DNA from: Pyronema omphalodes
Lineage: Eukaryota > Ascomycota > Pezizomycetes > Pezizales > Pyronemataceae
Assembly (NCBI GenBank): GCA_024516155.1
Contig: JAJJXM010000079.1
Span: 124,001 to 188,000 of the forward strand
DNA length: 64,000 nucleotides
Direction of reading: 5' to 3'
The notes below the pieces were generated by a model. It worked only from the letters and a program-made list of their open reading frames with translations. It was not told the DNA's origin and did not search any database. Below are positions 44,745-57,808 of the stretch, piece after piece; the first letter of the stretch is position 1; every line of letters starts with the position of its first letter. A program made the translations under genes and the position numbers.

Positions 44745-45200
44745 AAATACCTAGCCTAAGCTTCTTGACTGTCATTTGAACCTTGATCGATGCAGTACGT
44801 CAAAGCAGCCATTGTGACTGGCTTTCGTTACGAATGAAAAGTGTTTTGATGCATTAAGTAATGACTGGATTTGTTGAGAGCTGTGCTAGCCGCGATACCA
44901 GTCCTCAAATAGGCGCCTTTTCTACAAAATCCAACGGCCCCAGATTGGGGCTGACGGGTATATCCTGGAGCAGAATACATATATGCGGCAGGCAGCGGGC
45001 ACCAGTGTACTTGCATTGACTTGATGACTTTGCAGCTAATGGGGACGTCAAGGAACGGCATGATAATACACATATGTATCTGTATCGGCGAAGACTTACG
45101 ATATTTTGGTTTGCATTTGGACTAGTTTTACGTGCGGCTGGTCCTGGTGCATAGCCGCAGAACTTTCTCAGGTTCGCTCTGTTTCCAGTTCGGACCACAA
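44745..45200 (-). repeat. unclassified dispersed repeat, copy B
   Basis: Reverse-complement relative of 33025-33475, with several indels. It ends near AATGGCTGCTTTGACGTACTGC, the counterpart of AATGGCCCCTTTAATATGTTGC in copy A. Confidence 0.6.
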
Positions 45201-45698
45201 CCAGTTATGATTATTAAGAAAATGATCGCTGGGAGTGAATTTATCGTTTGCAACGCAGAAACAATAATTCACTGTGGAATAGAGCGGATCGTGATGGGCA
45301 TTATTTTCTTAAACATTAAATCCATATTCTTGATTGTCGAGTTAAAAATGTTGCGTGAATCATACATCATCTGTAAACTCATGGTCGTGTATTTCTGATC
45401 CGGTATCCGCCATCTACTCTGCATGCATAGTGAGCAATGCTTGAGAATTCATACATTACGTGGTTGTGTCACTGCCCCATCTTCGCTGACAAGTCATATG
45501 GTGTCGGCCACTTGGTAGAGCTAGCGCGACAGGGATCTGAGGCCTCAAAACAACCCCCCCGCGCCGACCGTATCTCCTCCTCGCGCCGGAAGACATTATC
45601 AATTTTAATACCCCAGTTTGATGTAATACACCTCAGAGAACAATTCTGGGGTTTTAAAGTCGATTTAGAGGTGTGGTTGTGGAGTTAATAGCGTTTGA

Positions 45699-47192
45699 AT
45701 GTCACCCATTTTGTGGTGGCAGGAGAAACTTTTGAATGCATCACTAGTGCAGTGCGTCTTGACCAAGGAAGCCATGGAACCCAGAGATGCGAGGATTCTG
45801 TTTCAGCAACATTATTCCGGGGGTAACGTACAATACAACGAAACTGACTGCGATAAACTACTCGCTGAACTACAGTACTTGCCGCTTGCAATTACGCAAG
45901 TTGCCTCATATCTCCAGATAAACCGACACACGATTACGCCCACCCAGTACCTTGCAGATTTCCAGCGAACAAAGGCCCGTCAAGAGCAGTTACTTTCGAA
46001 AGCCGTTCACAATTCTTTCAGGCCAGAGTTACCGGTTTCTTCCGCCAGCAGTGCTGAGACAGTGTTGACCACGTTCGAAATCACCTTCCGACAAGTACTG
46101 ACGCAATCACCTCTCGCCGGCTCTATTTTGCGTCTGATTGCATGCATTGATGCCCAGGCAATCCCACATGAGCTTATCGCCGAACTGTCAGATCAAATGG
46201 ATGATACTCTGCTCCACGAAGCTTTAAGTAGATTGGTAAATTTTTCACTCTTGAAATGTCATATAGACAGCACAGAGGCGGGACACACGACATACACCAT
46301 TCATTTCTTCGTCCACATTGCAATCCGGTACTTTATGTCACCCGAAGAAAAGGGAAGCGCGATCCAAACTACAGTCTACAGCCCAGGTCCTTGCAAATCA
46401 TCCCACCAGATGGAGAATTCGAAAACTGGCCACCCTGGCGTCGATACCTTCCTTACACCACGGCTTTCTTGTCATACGTTGGCAACGCATTGAACGATAT
46501 CGATATTGCTACCATACGTTACTCTATGGCAGACTATCTCAGTAACACAGGCCATTACCGCGACTCTCATGGATCCCCTAGCTGAAAGAACTACGACAGT
46601 ACACAAGCTCTTACAAGGCCATGAACACCCTCAAAAACTAAAATCAATGCTTGTTCTTGCAGACACATTTTTTGAGATTGGGATGCCTGATAAGTGCGAG
46701 AAATCAGGGGCTGAAGTTGTAGCGTTGTCCGAAGAGGTGCTCGGCGGAGACCATCCACATACCTCAAAAGCCTTGAGCCATCTTGCAATGACGTTTCACA
46801 ATAAAGGAAGAATGGACGAAGCCGAAAAGTTACAGCGCAAGGTTCTAGAGGCCCGTAAAGTCGTCTCTGGCGAAGAACATCCGGGTACCTTGAAAGCCAT
46901 GCGTAACCTTGCATTTACGCTTTGGAGAAAAGGGGAATTGGATGAAGCCGAAGCGTTAGAGCGTAAGGTTCTGGAGACCCTCAAAGTTGTCTCTGGCGCA
47001 GACCATCCAGATACCTTGATTACAATGAATAACCTTGCGTGCACATACTACTCCAAAGCTGCCTTCGGTATCGCTATCGGAACGATGGAGGAAGTTGTGT
47101 CTCGTCGTTTGCGGATCCTAGGCAGTGACCATGAATATACCAGGTCGTCGATGGCATTATTGAACTGGTGGAAAGACAAACAAGGTAACTAG
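45699..47192 (+). pseudogene. NOD-like receptor pseudogene (NB-ARC 3' part + TPR)
   Basis: Close paralogue of the receptor at 13-24 kb. It begins inside the NB-ARC (KEAMEPRDARILFQQHY, then YLPLAITQVASYLQINRHTITP) and lacks HeLo, Walker A and Walker B. The frame is lost near 46370-46400 by a 7-bp duplication (CTACAGT) and a 2-bp loss, then regained near 46570 by a 4-bp insertion (GGAT). The TPR part (46506-47192) keeps only about four 42-aa units and the conserved ending. Its uninterrupted YLPYTTAFLSYVG shows how the LINE-split copy should read. It is probably dead, though the TPR frame stays open for 228 codons. Confidence 0.82.
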
Positions 47193-48308
47193 GACTCACA
47201 GCATTGTACGTAATATCTTGTTTCTGGAATAAGATAATGGTGAACCATGATCGCTAACTAATAAGTTATTCTGGACGGATAGCAGGAGACACCCGGGTTT
47301 TGAATCTTTTGATGGTATTTCAAGGCTGTATTTGAGACCAAAGGGAACAGTTTAGTATGTACATGGAAATATTGGGAGACGTTTTCAAAATTATCTGTGC
47401 ACCTTTGCTATAGTGTTTTATATAGTGCCAAAGAAAGCCATACACCACTTCGAATTTCTGGATGCCAATTCAACAAGATAAAAATACCACGATGATTACT
47501 ACAATCAAGGACTCTCTCAAATTTTAACATCTGAAGGTGCGTCATCAACTACGCAGTGGCTGAATTGCCTGAACAATAATTGCCGCACCAAAGAAGTCCA
47601 AGAAAATGTTCCGGTAAGCGGAACGAATTGTTACAACAAAAGGTGGCTATTAGACAGGATCAGCTCGGTTAAAGCACGCTGTGTATATATTTCCTCGCTA
47701 AGAAGAAAACACCAAATGCCTCTAGTCTAGTGTCCCTTGGATTTACGGTGGTATTTTTCCGAATGACTTATACTATTCCCAGAAAGATAATCAAAATAAA
47801 AAATGACCATAAATCATAATTCACGACGCCGGTATGTGCCTTCCAAAGCTTCAAAATTCGTCTGCTCTACGATCCCCTTATTTTTACTACCTTATTTGAA
47901 CCAGCAGCATTTGTTTCGTCATTGTGGTGTCGGGTAGTGCCTCCTAATCCGTGGTCTAACCTCTAGCACTCAAATTCCCTCAGCATTTCTCGCCGTATCT
48001 TGCCTAAGTTTTGGCGATAATATTGCAATGCCCCTGCCGATCAGAAGACTTTGCTGACTTCGTTAACTCAATAGAGACACATAGGACTGCTTCTTGGCTT
48101 CAATTCGTTTTGGTAGAAGGTAGGGAGCACTAGTAATAATAATGTGCGGAGAAAGGCGTCTGAGATGTTCATTCCGAGCTAGCAGCGGCTGTAAATGGTG
48201 TCGTATGCGCAGACGCGTAGCAAGAGTTAGAATGATGCATTGAGTGTAAGCTGGTGGAGAGCGAAAATTAAAGCTAAATTAAAAGCGGTATGGGAAGAAG
48301 AAGATCTT
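47193..48308. other. intergenic
   Basis: No supported gene. Confidence 0.4.
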
Positions 48309-48323
48309 AAAGGAAAGTCCAAA
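48309..48323 (+). repeat. target-site duplication of truncated LINE (3' side)
   Basis: AAAGGAAAGTCCAAA, identical to 49209-49223. Confidence 0.8.
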
Positions 48324-49208
48324 TTTTACATTTACATTCTAATCAGACACCGTTCGAGGCTTCTAAGGCCTATGCGGGAAACTAAATACCAACTCGGCAC
48401 AACCTAATCCTGTCCTCGAGGCCGGAGCCTCCTAATGAGGCATCCTAATCTCCTACCCGCAATTATCCCCGCGCAGAAAAGGAAAAGTAGAAACAAACTC
48501 TTACGAAAACAGTAGAGGAAGAAAGAAGTGAGCGTCGCTCAAAAGCGGACCCCACCAACACGCCACATCCTTTTCGGAGAAAACAAAAGAAAATGAAAAG
48601 AAAAAAGAACGGAAAGAACAAAAAAGTTATGCAATTCCCAGCTCTTGCGCCTCTACTGGTACTGCCTGCCAATCTGAGTGGCCGCCAAATATTCCAAGAT
48701 CGCTTTCGTGAGTCGATCGTCCCTAAAGATATGCACCACTTTGGAGGTGTCCCCGTGTTTGACGCTGGCCGGAATCACACCACCAGCACTCGTCAGATTC
48801 TTTACGCTTGATGCGTTTTAGATGAGTACCCACCAACGCATGGCCGGATGCGAGCTGGAGGAAGACCGCTGCCTTTCGTTTGGGAATGCTGCGCAGCTCG
48901 GAGCGGAGGCTAAGCTTGCGTCGAGGGCGATAAGACTTGCTGTCCTTCAGTTCCTTTTGGACCCACTGCTTGGTGAGCTCGGCCTGGGTGTCGGTGGCGA
49001 TCCTGTTGACATGCGCCAGGGACGCAGTCGGGGGGGTGTGGCATATCCGTTCCTCGCAGCGAGTGAGCGGTGGTGCCTGGCATCGATGCTGGACCCCGAG
49101 TTTTGCTGCCTCATTCGCAGCCTCGTTCTCAGCTATATCGGAGTGACCCGGTACCCAACGAATCAGAACGTTGACGTCCCAGTCGACATAATCCTTGACC
49201 AGCATCCC
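48324..49208 (-). mobile_element. 5'-truncated LINE insertion
   Basis: 885 bp between perfect 15-bp duplications. The minus strand encodes the RNase H end of ORF2, then a 3' UTR of about 400 bp ending in a short TGTAAA-type tail. It is a different family from the full-length LINE: the protein and tail differ. Dead on arrival by 5' truncation, the common fate of LINE copies. Confidence 0.8.
48723..49205 (-). pseudogene. LINE ORF2 C-terminal fragment (RNase H)
   Basis: 160 codons in one frame. It starts inside RNase H (IRWVPGHSDIAENEAANEAAK) and ends with a CCHC-like CWWCDSGQRQTRGHL, the usual C-terminus of Tad-group ORF2. No endonuclease or reverse transcriptase part is present. Confidence 0.8.
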
Positions 49209-49223
49209 AAAGGAAAGTCCAAA
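49209..49223 (+). repeat. target-site duplication of truncated LINE (5' side)
   Basis: AAAGGAAAGTCCAAA, identical to 48309-48323. Confidence 0.8.
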
Positions 49224-52200
49224 GAGATATATCGTTGCATGCTTCTTGTGAGATACGGGTGATATTTTATGAAGGGGTTGGTTATGCGAGAAATAGTGTC
49301 ACCAGAGGCGCCTGCCTTGATTACGCGATAACCAATGACAGTCTTTAGGTAGCTGTGCAGATAAGCTGTTACTAAATCATGGATACGCGAACTTATACTC
49401 CGGAGACTACGTTTTAACTATTTTTGGGGTCGTGGCAATTCAGAGCGCACATTAAGAAACTGTGACAGTAGGATTACGAAACATCACTGATTGACAGCGG
49501 AAGTCACGGCCCAGACTAAATAAGCTATCATCATCTTGATTAGCTTGGAGGTACGCTAAGTCTCTTCTGAAATACCCGCGAGAGATACTGTTATTAATTG
49601 TATTAATGCTGTTGGGGAGATGCCTACTAGTCTGCTGTCGTCCTCGACATCTTGGATGTTATATTGCCATCACTGGCAGGAAAATCGTCAGCTGTAGTAT
49701 CACCAGCACCGCCGTTGGCAACTTGGCATTAGATGTGTTCGATAGCTTTCTTGAGGACCACATCAGGCAATGGCTTCGGGAATGGCGCCGCGACAGAAAG
49801 TGTGAACCGGTATTCTTGAAACCCGAAATATTGATGATGGTAGCTGTAAGCCAATCAGCCGGTGTTTGACTTGATGTTTTCTTGACAACACGATGGGACA
49901 GGGTGCAGTCCGCACGCAAGGTAATAAATAGGCAGAGTTAGTGCCAGTCTAAAAATATGTATCATGTAACGACAGGGGGGGGGGGGGTTCCCAGGGATGT
50001 AGTAGCATGATTCCTTGCAAGTTGGTTGTAGGTGTTTGTCTGAATGGAGGTTTACTCGTTGCGCAGAATAAGTGGTGGTTCTCACCTGATCTATGCTTTC
50101 TTAGGTACAGATACATGTGGGAATGAATATGGATAAATGGGTTAAGGAAATTAGGGGACCTTAAAAATTAAAACATGGGGCTTCACTAGGTGGCTTAGAA
50201 AACTACGCCAGATGTGGCTTTCTTTTGTTGTGCATGGTTCATTTAGACCTCAATTGGCGTATAAATAAATAACTCACTAAATGACAGAATACTTAACGAA
50301 CTGTGAATATTCTGATCTCTGTTTGATAAATTACACTGGATGGATCCCGCATAAAATCTAAGACGTTAATCATGTTGTGACAGAAACACTGTACCTTTAC
50401 AAGGAGCCGTGCTCAGATACAAGAACAGCGTATCACTGCGCCCGGCCTTTCACCCCCGCATCACTGAAAATACCAAGAAAACGGCATTGCATGAAGCATA
50501 AAATTCCCTTTAACGATTATGATCAAGACTGTTTCTCATAGGGTCCACCAATCGTCAGTTTTGCTTCGAGAAACCTCCGCATTTGTCATTTTATTGCTGT
50601 GCCTGAATTACATCGGGTGCGCAATATTCCAGACAGCACCTCCCCATCCTGGAGTACAACAGTTATTCATTTGTCCCCAGAAGATAATGCAGGGATTGAT
50701 TATGCTTGGCTTCAGTCATTGTTTGAACCCTAGGCATCCACAGCCCCGCTTGTAATAGATGCGTTGTAACCTCCTCATAGCTTCAGACAACGTCTTAGCC
50801 AAAGCACCCGCAAACAAACTGCGTTGAAAAATATATTATTTGATCGTGAGTCACAAGGAAAATATCATGGTGCTGTTTCAACAACGAAACACGTGGCATT
50901 GCTTGATTAGGATAAACTGCAACTCAAACAAGGCGTACTACGTAGAAATATCGAAAACTTATAGCGAAATTCAATGCGTTTGAGGAACCCGATTCACAGG
51001 TTCAGAAGGGTTTTGTGCTTTCTGCAGCGGGACATCGGCGTTGACATTTCATGGTGGCCTGAACGAGGAAGTTGACAAATAAGGTTTGATTGATTCTGGA
51101 ACAAGCAGGGCTATTACGATGCAGGACTTGGTAACATGGCTCACGGAGTAGATGGGAGGTAGTCCGGGGAGTAAGATGTGGGCGGGGTTCTTGTGGAAGT
51201 ATGCCGGGTATCCTTGGCTTGTGCGATGGTTTGGAGTGATGTTGTTTATCAAGCCACTTGAAGGACTTTTCGGGGATTGTTTTGACTTCTGCGCCCCGAG
51301 GGTTTGCGAACTTCTACAATTGGTTGCTTCCGAGGAGATACATGGTTTAAGAGGACCGCCACCGACATCGAAGGAGTAATGATTGCGGGTATGGCGTTCA
51401 CTAATAGCACATAATGCGAGGCCTTATGAGCTCAACAATAGGGCCGAGGTTTGGCTTTTCGGAGTTCCTGCGGGAGCCGTAGGGTGGTTTGACGGGAGAT
51501 AGGTACCCGGGTAGTAAATTTGCATAAATGCACTTGCTGAGATTGGACGGTTTGACGCCGAGCCAAATATGTATTTGCAGATGTTTTCTGCATCGTATGA
51601 ATCAATCAGTCAATATATCTGGTTTGGAATTGTGTTATTGTGCAGACTATGTATGAGTCCATCCTATCAAATTATATGGAATACTAGCAAGTATCGGTCG
51701 GTGATATGCAGCTTAGTCCAACAATTTCTTATTAAGTTCTTGGCCACAATCTTTCTCCATCATAGCCGTCGAATGAAAGGCAGGAGCTCAATTCAGTATG
51801 GTAGAGTCAATGTCAGTGATATCGTCCTTTGGGTATAACGATTTGACCGCAGGAGAATATACTTAATGGCACCAGACTTTCGGGGGTCCTGACCAATCAG
51901 GAATGTATTCAAATCCCCGGAATTTGGGAAAAATGCCCACGGCAGAAAATAGGGACTGCACATCTTAGTACATCGCTCGAATATTTGAAAGAAAGAAACA
52001 CTTGTCTAAGGCTGTGCGCTCGCTGAAAGCTGTATCTATGCAGCAAGCCACTGCCATAGACTAGTGTCTAGACTAATCTTCGGGCATGTTTGAGATAGTT
52101 TTGTATAGTCTAAACGCTAGTCTCGTTCGGTTAACCAGAGTCTTGACTACTTTTTGTGCGCCCCATCATTAGCGTCGATTTCACTCGCGCCCCAATCTTC

Positions 52201-54310
52201 GGTGTAAAATTTATTGAGCTGAAATATTTATTCCATAATAACAGAACAGTAGAATATTCGCCGGAAATAACCGCTCCATTTCAGGTATGGTCCGACAATG
52301 ACCGAATAGCGTCATCATTCCCAACGCGCCAAAGGCGCTTTCCCAATCTTCTCGTGTGCTCACCATGTGCAACTAGCGCCGGTCAGATTCGTAACTATAC
52401 TGAAGTCTTTACTTTCATTCTGAGTTCGGCAGAGAACCCTAATTTGACAGAACCGCCGAATAATTTCACTCAGACACATCCAAAACTCACATCAGACGGC
52501 CGATTTCTTAGCTGGTCAATTATGCACATCTTTCCTGCTCAATGGTCGAACCTCTCTCTAGTGAAAACGGCTTCAGAGGCATGCGTCATGATGCCCCCAA
52601 TGTTGCACTGACTGAGGTTGATCGCACAGTAACTCACCTCTGTAATTGATGCACTTAGTGAAAGTTCCAGAGTAAAGCAAAATTGCTTACAGTGCAAGGT
52701 CAAGTAAGGAGTTGTCATGTATGCACTTGCTCAGAACTTCACTTATCACGGGGTTGAAGGCAGAGAGCCGTAGTTATTGAACATGAATATCCGTTTCCGG
52801 TGTATCTGCCGTTAATCGATTTCGCTAATATTCCGGGATTTCAGAATGCACCGTCATCAACGTCAAAGTTGGAGATATAGTTATCAAAGTTACGCGCTCT
52901 GCTCTTGGTTTATCTTCCGTTAGACGGTTTCTTAAAAATGCCAGATTTAGAAACTACTCCGTTGCATCGCCAAAGCTAGCTACCTAAATTCTCATTATAT
53001 ATCCTCCGTATCCCCTGGGATTCCAAAGAAAGCAGACATTCTCACTGGTAATGTTGTTTTACAACTGCTTCTACCCAATCTATATTAATCATGTGCTACA
53101 TTCATAATATCAGACTATTCACTTATCTTTACCTATCCATCGCACATCTAGAGGAGACACGATGGCACGCTACCCGAATGCCCTCCGGGCCTGATGCCCT
53201 CGCCAGAAATTCTAGCATATTTGTCTAAGTCTTCCAGAAACTTGACGGGTGCTTACATATGTGCTAGGATTTCGGTTACTTTGATGGAGGTAGGAGTGAA
53301 GGACTAATCCAGTTCTTCTAATTTCAAACACTATGGTATCCAAAAAGCTTCTTACATATGGCTCCGTCACGAGTAAATTACACAAAAATAGGAGCTATTG
53401 AAGACTCGCTATCGATAAATAGTGGGGATCTGGAACCTTCAAATGGTCATACAATGCGTACCCCAGTACGATATTATCGGGTATTGACAGCTGTAGGAAA
53501 TAGGGAGACAATCGCATCACCCTCATTAAACATGGATACCCATACCATAGGCAGCTACTTCTATGGGTAATATTTCCGAGCGCGATGATGGCTGGAAAAG
53601 CAAAAGGACTTCATTGACAGTGCAATCGTGGAGCCGGAGTACAATTGCACCGCAAAACATGGGGAAAAGGATATGGCAATACATTTTAACATTCACAATG
53701 CATAAATATATGAAGCTCTGCTTCGAAATACTGGGTGACTGATATCCAAAGAAAATATACTTACTCATAGTGAAAATACTGAAGGGTATTGAAGAAATGA
53801 GGAGACGTCAACCGCGAGTCTCGGCTCGCCAGACAGACTTTACGGAGAAATGCAAACTGCGACGTGGCTCGAATGCGGACCTTGGGATGTTTTTGAATCT
53901 GCATGCTCTCCACTGATCTATCGAATAACCAAGACACCGAATGCCTCGTTTTCAATTCGCTACAGGAAGGAGTTGTTTCACCCTGAAGTCACAAGGATAA
54001 TCAAGTTATGTTTGAAGTCAAAAATGAAGCGTGAATTTACAAATAATTTAAGATTCTAAATTTGACACCCGAAATCCATAATTGATTACGAGTTAAATCT
54101 AGTGTTACATAATGTCGTTGATTGTACTGACCGCACTGGTTCTGTGTACTAATGATACCAATCGCACAAAACACAAACGCCAACCCTAACCTTATTTACA
54201 GGAACTTTAGAAAATAAATATAAAAAGCGAAAAACCAACATCCGAGCTCCAATTCCGGCTTCGATCCCAATGTATGCACTCCTGATTTTTCTTCTGCCAT
54301 AGATCTCTGA
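49224..54310. other. gene-poor region
   Basis: About 5 kb without a gene I can support. The largest ORF, 52156-52611 (151 codons), has no recognised motif or exon structure. A G-run lies at about 49977-49987. The composition is AT-rich with no clear TE coding remnants. Confidence 0.4.
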
Positions 54311-54820
54311 TCACTCCTCATCGTCGGAGTCGAAGTAAGATCCCTCCCGTTCTTGCTCTGGCTCAGACTGTTGGGATTGCTTCTTTGAACGCAAGTTGAT
54401 AGACAGTCGCTCAAAATCTTCCTCGAGAAATCTTAATAGCCGTGTTTTTAAACTCTTGTTCTGTTTTGTTTTTACGACTGGTAGGGTTCCAAATTGGGGA
54501 TGTTGATATGTACGCCAGTTGTTGTGATCGATATCGATACAGTAAGCCGCTTGAAGAGAGTCGGATGATATACAGGCTCTGACTACTCTTCTTTGACTTT
54601 TACATCCGGTGCGACGGACCACAGGTACTCGCAAGTGTGGGTGGTCGATGATTGGGGTTTTCGGACGGTTCTGGATTTTGATGGTCTCAAAGAGCCAATT
54701 GCGGGGCGATTCGGGCATAGGTGGGTAAGATTCTGTGAGAGAATCCCTCGGTGAACTTGTAGATGGTCGAACAGACATTTTATTTTCAGGATAGTAGTGA
54801 CTTTGGGGGAGACTGAGCAT
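54311..54820 (-). CDS. hypothetical protein
   Basis: 169 codons from ATG 54820 (MLSLPQSHYYPEN); a second candidate ATG is at 54778. The middle is basic (VVRRTGCKSQRRVVRA) and the end acidic (YFDSDDEE). It contains QHPQFGT, a word shared with the short ORF at 56392-56628 (QNPQFGT), also minus strand. No family recognised. Confidence 0.4.
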   Translation of the reverse strand: MLSLPQSHYYPENKMSVRPSTSSPRDSLTESYPPMPESPRNWLFETIKIQNRPKTPIIDHPHLRVPVVRRTGCKSQRRVVRACISSDSLQAAYCIDIDHNNWRTYQHPQFGTLPVVKTKQNKSLKTRLLRFLEEDFERLSINLRSKKQSQQSEPEQEREGSYFDSDDEE

Positions 54821-54982
54821 AAAATCGTGATCTTTGATTATTAGTTGAGTGGGAGATGCGACACTGCAATTATATAAAACTCTTTGGTACACACATGTGA
54901 CATATAATATTTCAGTCGGTGTTGTCTCACAAAAGAAATGATCACTTTGTATGTGGCTTGTTATCGTGGCGGCTTCTTGCAC

Positions 54983-56391
54983 TTTTTTATATCACTGGAA
55001 ACAATCGGGCATGCTGAGTTAGTTGGTAGGAGCGCCGCCATGTGGTTGAGGGGTAAACAAATTTAACGTGCGAGGGATGCTACCTATTCTCACAGTATAT
55101 GGTAATATTTTTGGAGTGAGTGGCTGGCATCATCGATCGAGATCCCCCCGCACAGTACAAAAAGTGCAATATTGTTTCAGCCACCAATTGTCACCAGGGA
55201 ACCTTCTTCCGTCAGTTCTAGTAAATTTTGACAGCGGAAATGACCACGTTTCTCCGGTAATATTGTGTGTTGGTAATATCCAAAGCGTGGATCAGTGAAC
55301 CAAACTATTGGAAAATCAATAACTCATTTTAGAAAATCTTATATGTATATATGTCTTCCCACCAGAAACGCACTCGGCGTTGAGCCCTGGGACCGTTCTC
55401 CTTGCAGGCTTGAAGAATTTCCAAGTACCATTTTTACATCTTTCAAGAGGCACGGTAATGTACCCCACAATGATCTCATGGACTAATGTGCTGTGATAAA
55501 GATTGGCGAGACTAACTAAGAGCGCGCCCTCAACCCGCATACGCGGAGTATCGCGATATACTAGCAGGGCGATCTGGGTTGAGTTTCTCTAGCGTTTCCC
55601 GATCGAGGCCACGCCATACTCTAGTTTGGAGTAAATTAGTTCCAGCTGAATCTGGAGGTACTGGTCTCTGAGTTCCCGGGTGTTGGAGCGGTATCGGTGC
55701 TCCGAAAACAAGCATTGCAGAGACCAGGTTGGCGGGTTCGCTTTCAACAACCCGCGTGCGAAGTGCGCATAGCATGGAGATCGTGAATAGATGCATCCGT
55801 GGTTATGGGTTGAACTAAGAGTATTAAAACGATGTTGATACTTGGTAGTTACTGTACATGCTTACTCTTCTTTATTCACATTGCTGCTATGCTTACTATC
55901 AGCAGCTTTCGGTGCAACTTATTCAGGCTACTATGACTTTGCGTTGAGTCTCACAGTTCTTACACTACAAAAAACACTTATTGATCACTTTATGCACAGC
56001 ATATCAGACGGCGGGTTACATAACCAGCCAGTGCCCCAAAAAATCTGATTTTGACGGATCCGGTGCGCGTATTATTAGGCCTTAGGTTCTTATGGATAGT
56101 TGCTGAGGGATGGGTCCCTGCGTTTATTTCACCTTACATCATCCGGATTTGTTTTTTGGGTATTACCAAGAGGCTGGATAGGATAATTACCGCCGTTTTA
56201 ATAATTTAGACTTCCTTGATTCTGCACGTCCCACTTTTGATCCGCACAGAGTCGATTGACATAATTCCGCAAACAATCATAAATCAGCATCACTGAAGAT
56301 ACATAATAAAACTCGTTGCATATAAGATAACGATAACAATAGCCCACCTAACTCTAACCAACCCAAAACCAAAACCTTATGAGTTCCCCCG
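54983..56391. other. intergenic
   Basis: No supported gene; ORFs at 55068-55298 and 55530-55796 show nothing recognisable. Confidence 0.4.
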
Positions 56392-56628
56392 TCAGCAAGA
56401 GTCTGGACTGCTCCTTCTAGCCTCTCGTGCCTTTGGCTCTGCTGCAAGGATCTCCAAGTAACTTCTTTCTGTTTTCCGTATTCCCGACTGAGATTCGGAG
56501 CGTGGTACAGTGGAAGATTCTGAAGGCGACTCCGACGACGGGAAGGTTCCAAATTGTGGGTTCTGTTCGGTGGAACCGGGGGCATCCTTAAATTTCCGGG
56601 TACCTGGATGGATCATAATGAGAGTCAT
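56392..56628 (-). CDS. hypothetical short ORF, possible relative of 54311-54820
   Basis: 78 codons from ATG 56628, serine/glutamate-rich after QNPQFGT. The only link to the upstream neighbour is that motif and its DNA (GGTTCCAAATTG). Confidence 0.25.
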   Translation of the reverse strand: MTLIMIHPGTRKFKDAPGSTEQNPQFGTFPSSESPSESSTVPRSESQSGIRKTERSYLEILAAEPKAREARRSSPDSC

Positions 56629-57794
56629 TGTGATGGGTTTTCTCGAGATATCTTCCGATAACTGTATTCGTAGGTAAGTCGGATGTTGTAATACCGTTGT
56701 GTCGCAGTGGTAACAACGAATCGGTTAACTTATTGTAGTACGGAGCCGTAGGTAAATTGAAAGAATTCCGGAGGGCTTTATATCAGAAGAGATTCTCTCC
56801 CTCCTCCCATGCCAAGGGCTCCTCCCGTATTCTCCATGGAAGAAACAATACATTTCCGTAAAATAGTTCACCCAATCGAAGCTGTTAATGTCGATCAGGC
56901 GACTAGGAATAAGCGTGCCTTGTGATTAACCATGCATGACAGTGGCAAACATTAAGTTCTAGCGAATGGGTGGCCAAGCAATTAGACAAAATTATCTGTC
57001 GGCGTATTTTTAAGTTACATAATTGTCGGAAATATATGGTAGATCCATTCAACGCACTTCCCTCCCGCATCGGATCCAGACTTGTGACATTTAGTCAGTG
57101 AAGGATTATCCTACACCTAGCAACCGGCGATTTTCCTTCGCTTTTATCTTGCGGCACGTGTGAAGGTGTAACTTTGGAGGCGAACGACTCAAGTAAAGAA
57201 GTTCTGCCGCCACTGGTGGCTGACCTGGCCGGTGACAGACAGATACAGTCACTGTAGGGTTCTCACTAATTATCATAAGTTCTGTCGAGATTTCAACATC
57301 GTACGAAGAAAACGTAGGCTGAGCTGCATCAAAGGGCACTATTTATTGATTAGCTGCTGAGAAGAGACGTTTAACAAATTCGATTCAAACCTTGGTTCCT
57401 AAACGAAAGGTTCTATGTCTAATCGTTGGTTGTGCCCAAACTCGCATAGAGACGCTAGTAATAATGCAAGTATACATATCACAGCTTGATACAAAACTGT
57501 AATCATCGTTGGTGGTGCAGTATGTGTAAAATATTGCAGGATCTCATGATTGTGGCCCCTATCGAATCAGTCAGTATCTTTTGATGTTGCGCAAAGGAAG
57601 GAAGAAACACTAACATGGAAAATTGGGTATCATTCATATGTATCAAAGACTTCATGAAAATTTATCTTGTAATGTCGGGTAGAAAGCTAGCGAAGGGTGA
57701 AAAAGTAGGTAAAAGTTTGGCAAACTCTGTCCCCTGTCGCCGTGATCCAGTAGTTACCCGGGCCGTTTGCCAGTGTATCTAGAGGGTAGGGGAT
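56629..57794. other. intergenic
   Basis: No supported gene. Confidence 0.4.
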
Positions 57795-57801
57795 AAAAAA
57801 A
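57795..57801 (-). terminator. RNA polymerase III terminator of tRNA-Arg
   Basis: Seven T on the minus strand, seven bases past the tRNA 3' end. Confidence 0.75.
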
Positions 57802-57808
57802 TATTATT

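Noticed and set aside
52156..52611. 151-codon ORF in the gene-poor region
   Set aside because: No motif, no leader, no recognised exon structure; length is expected by chance in 5 kb over six frames.
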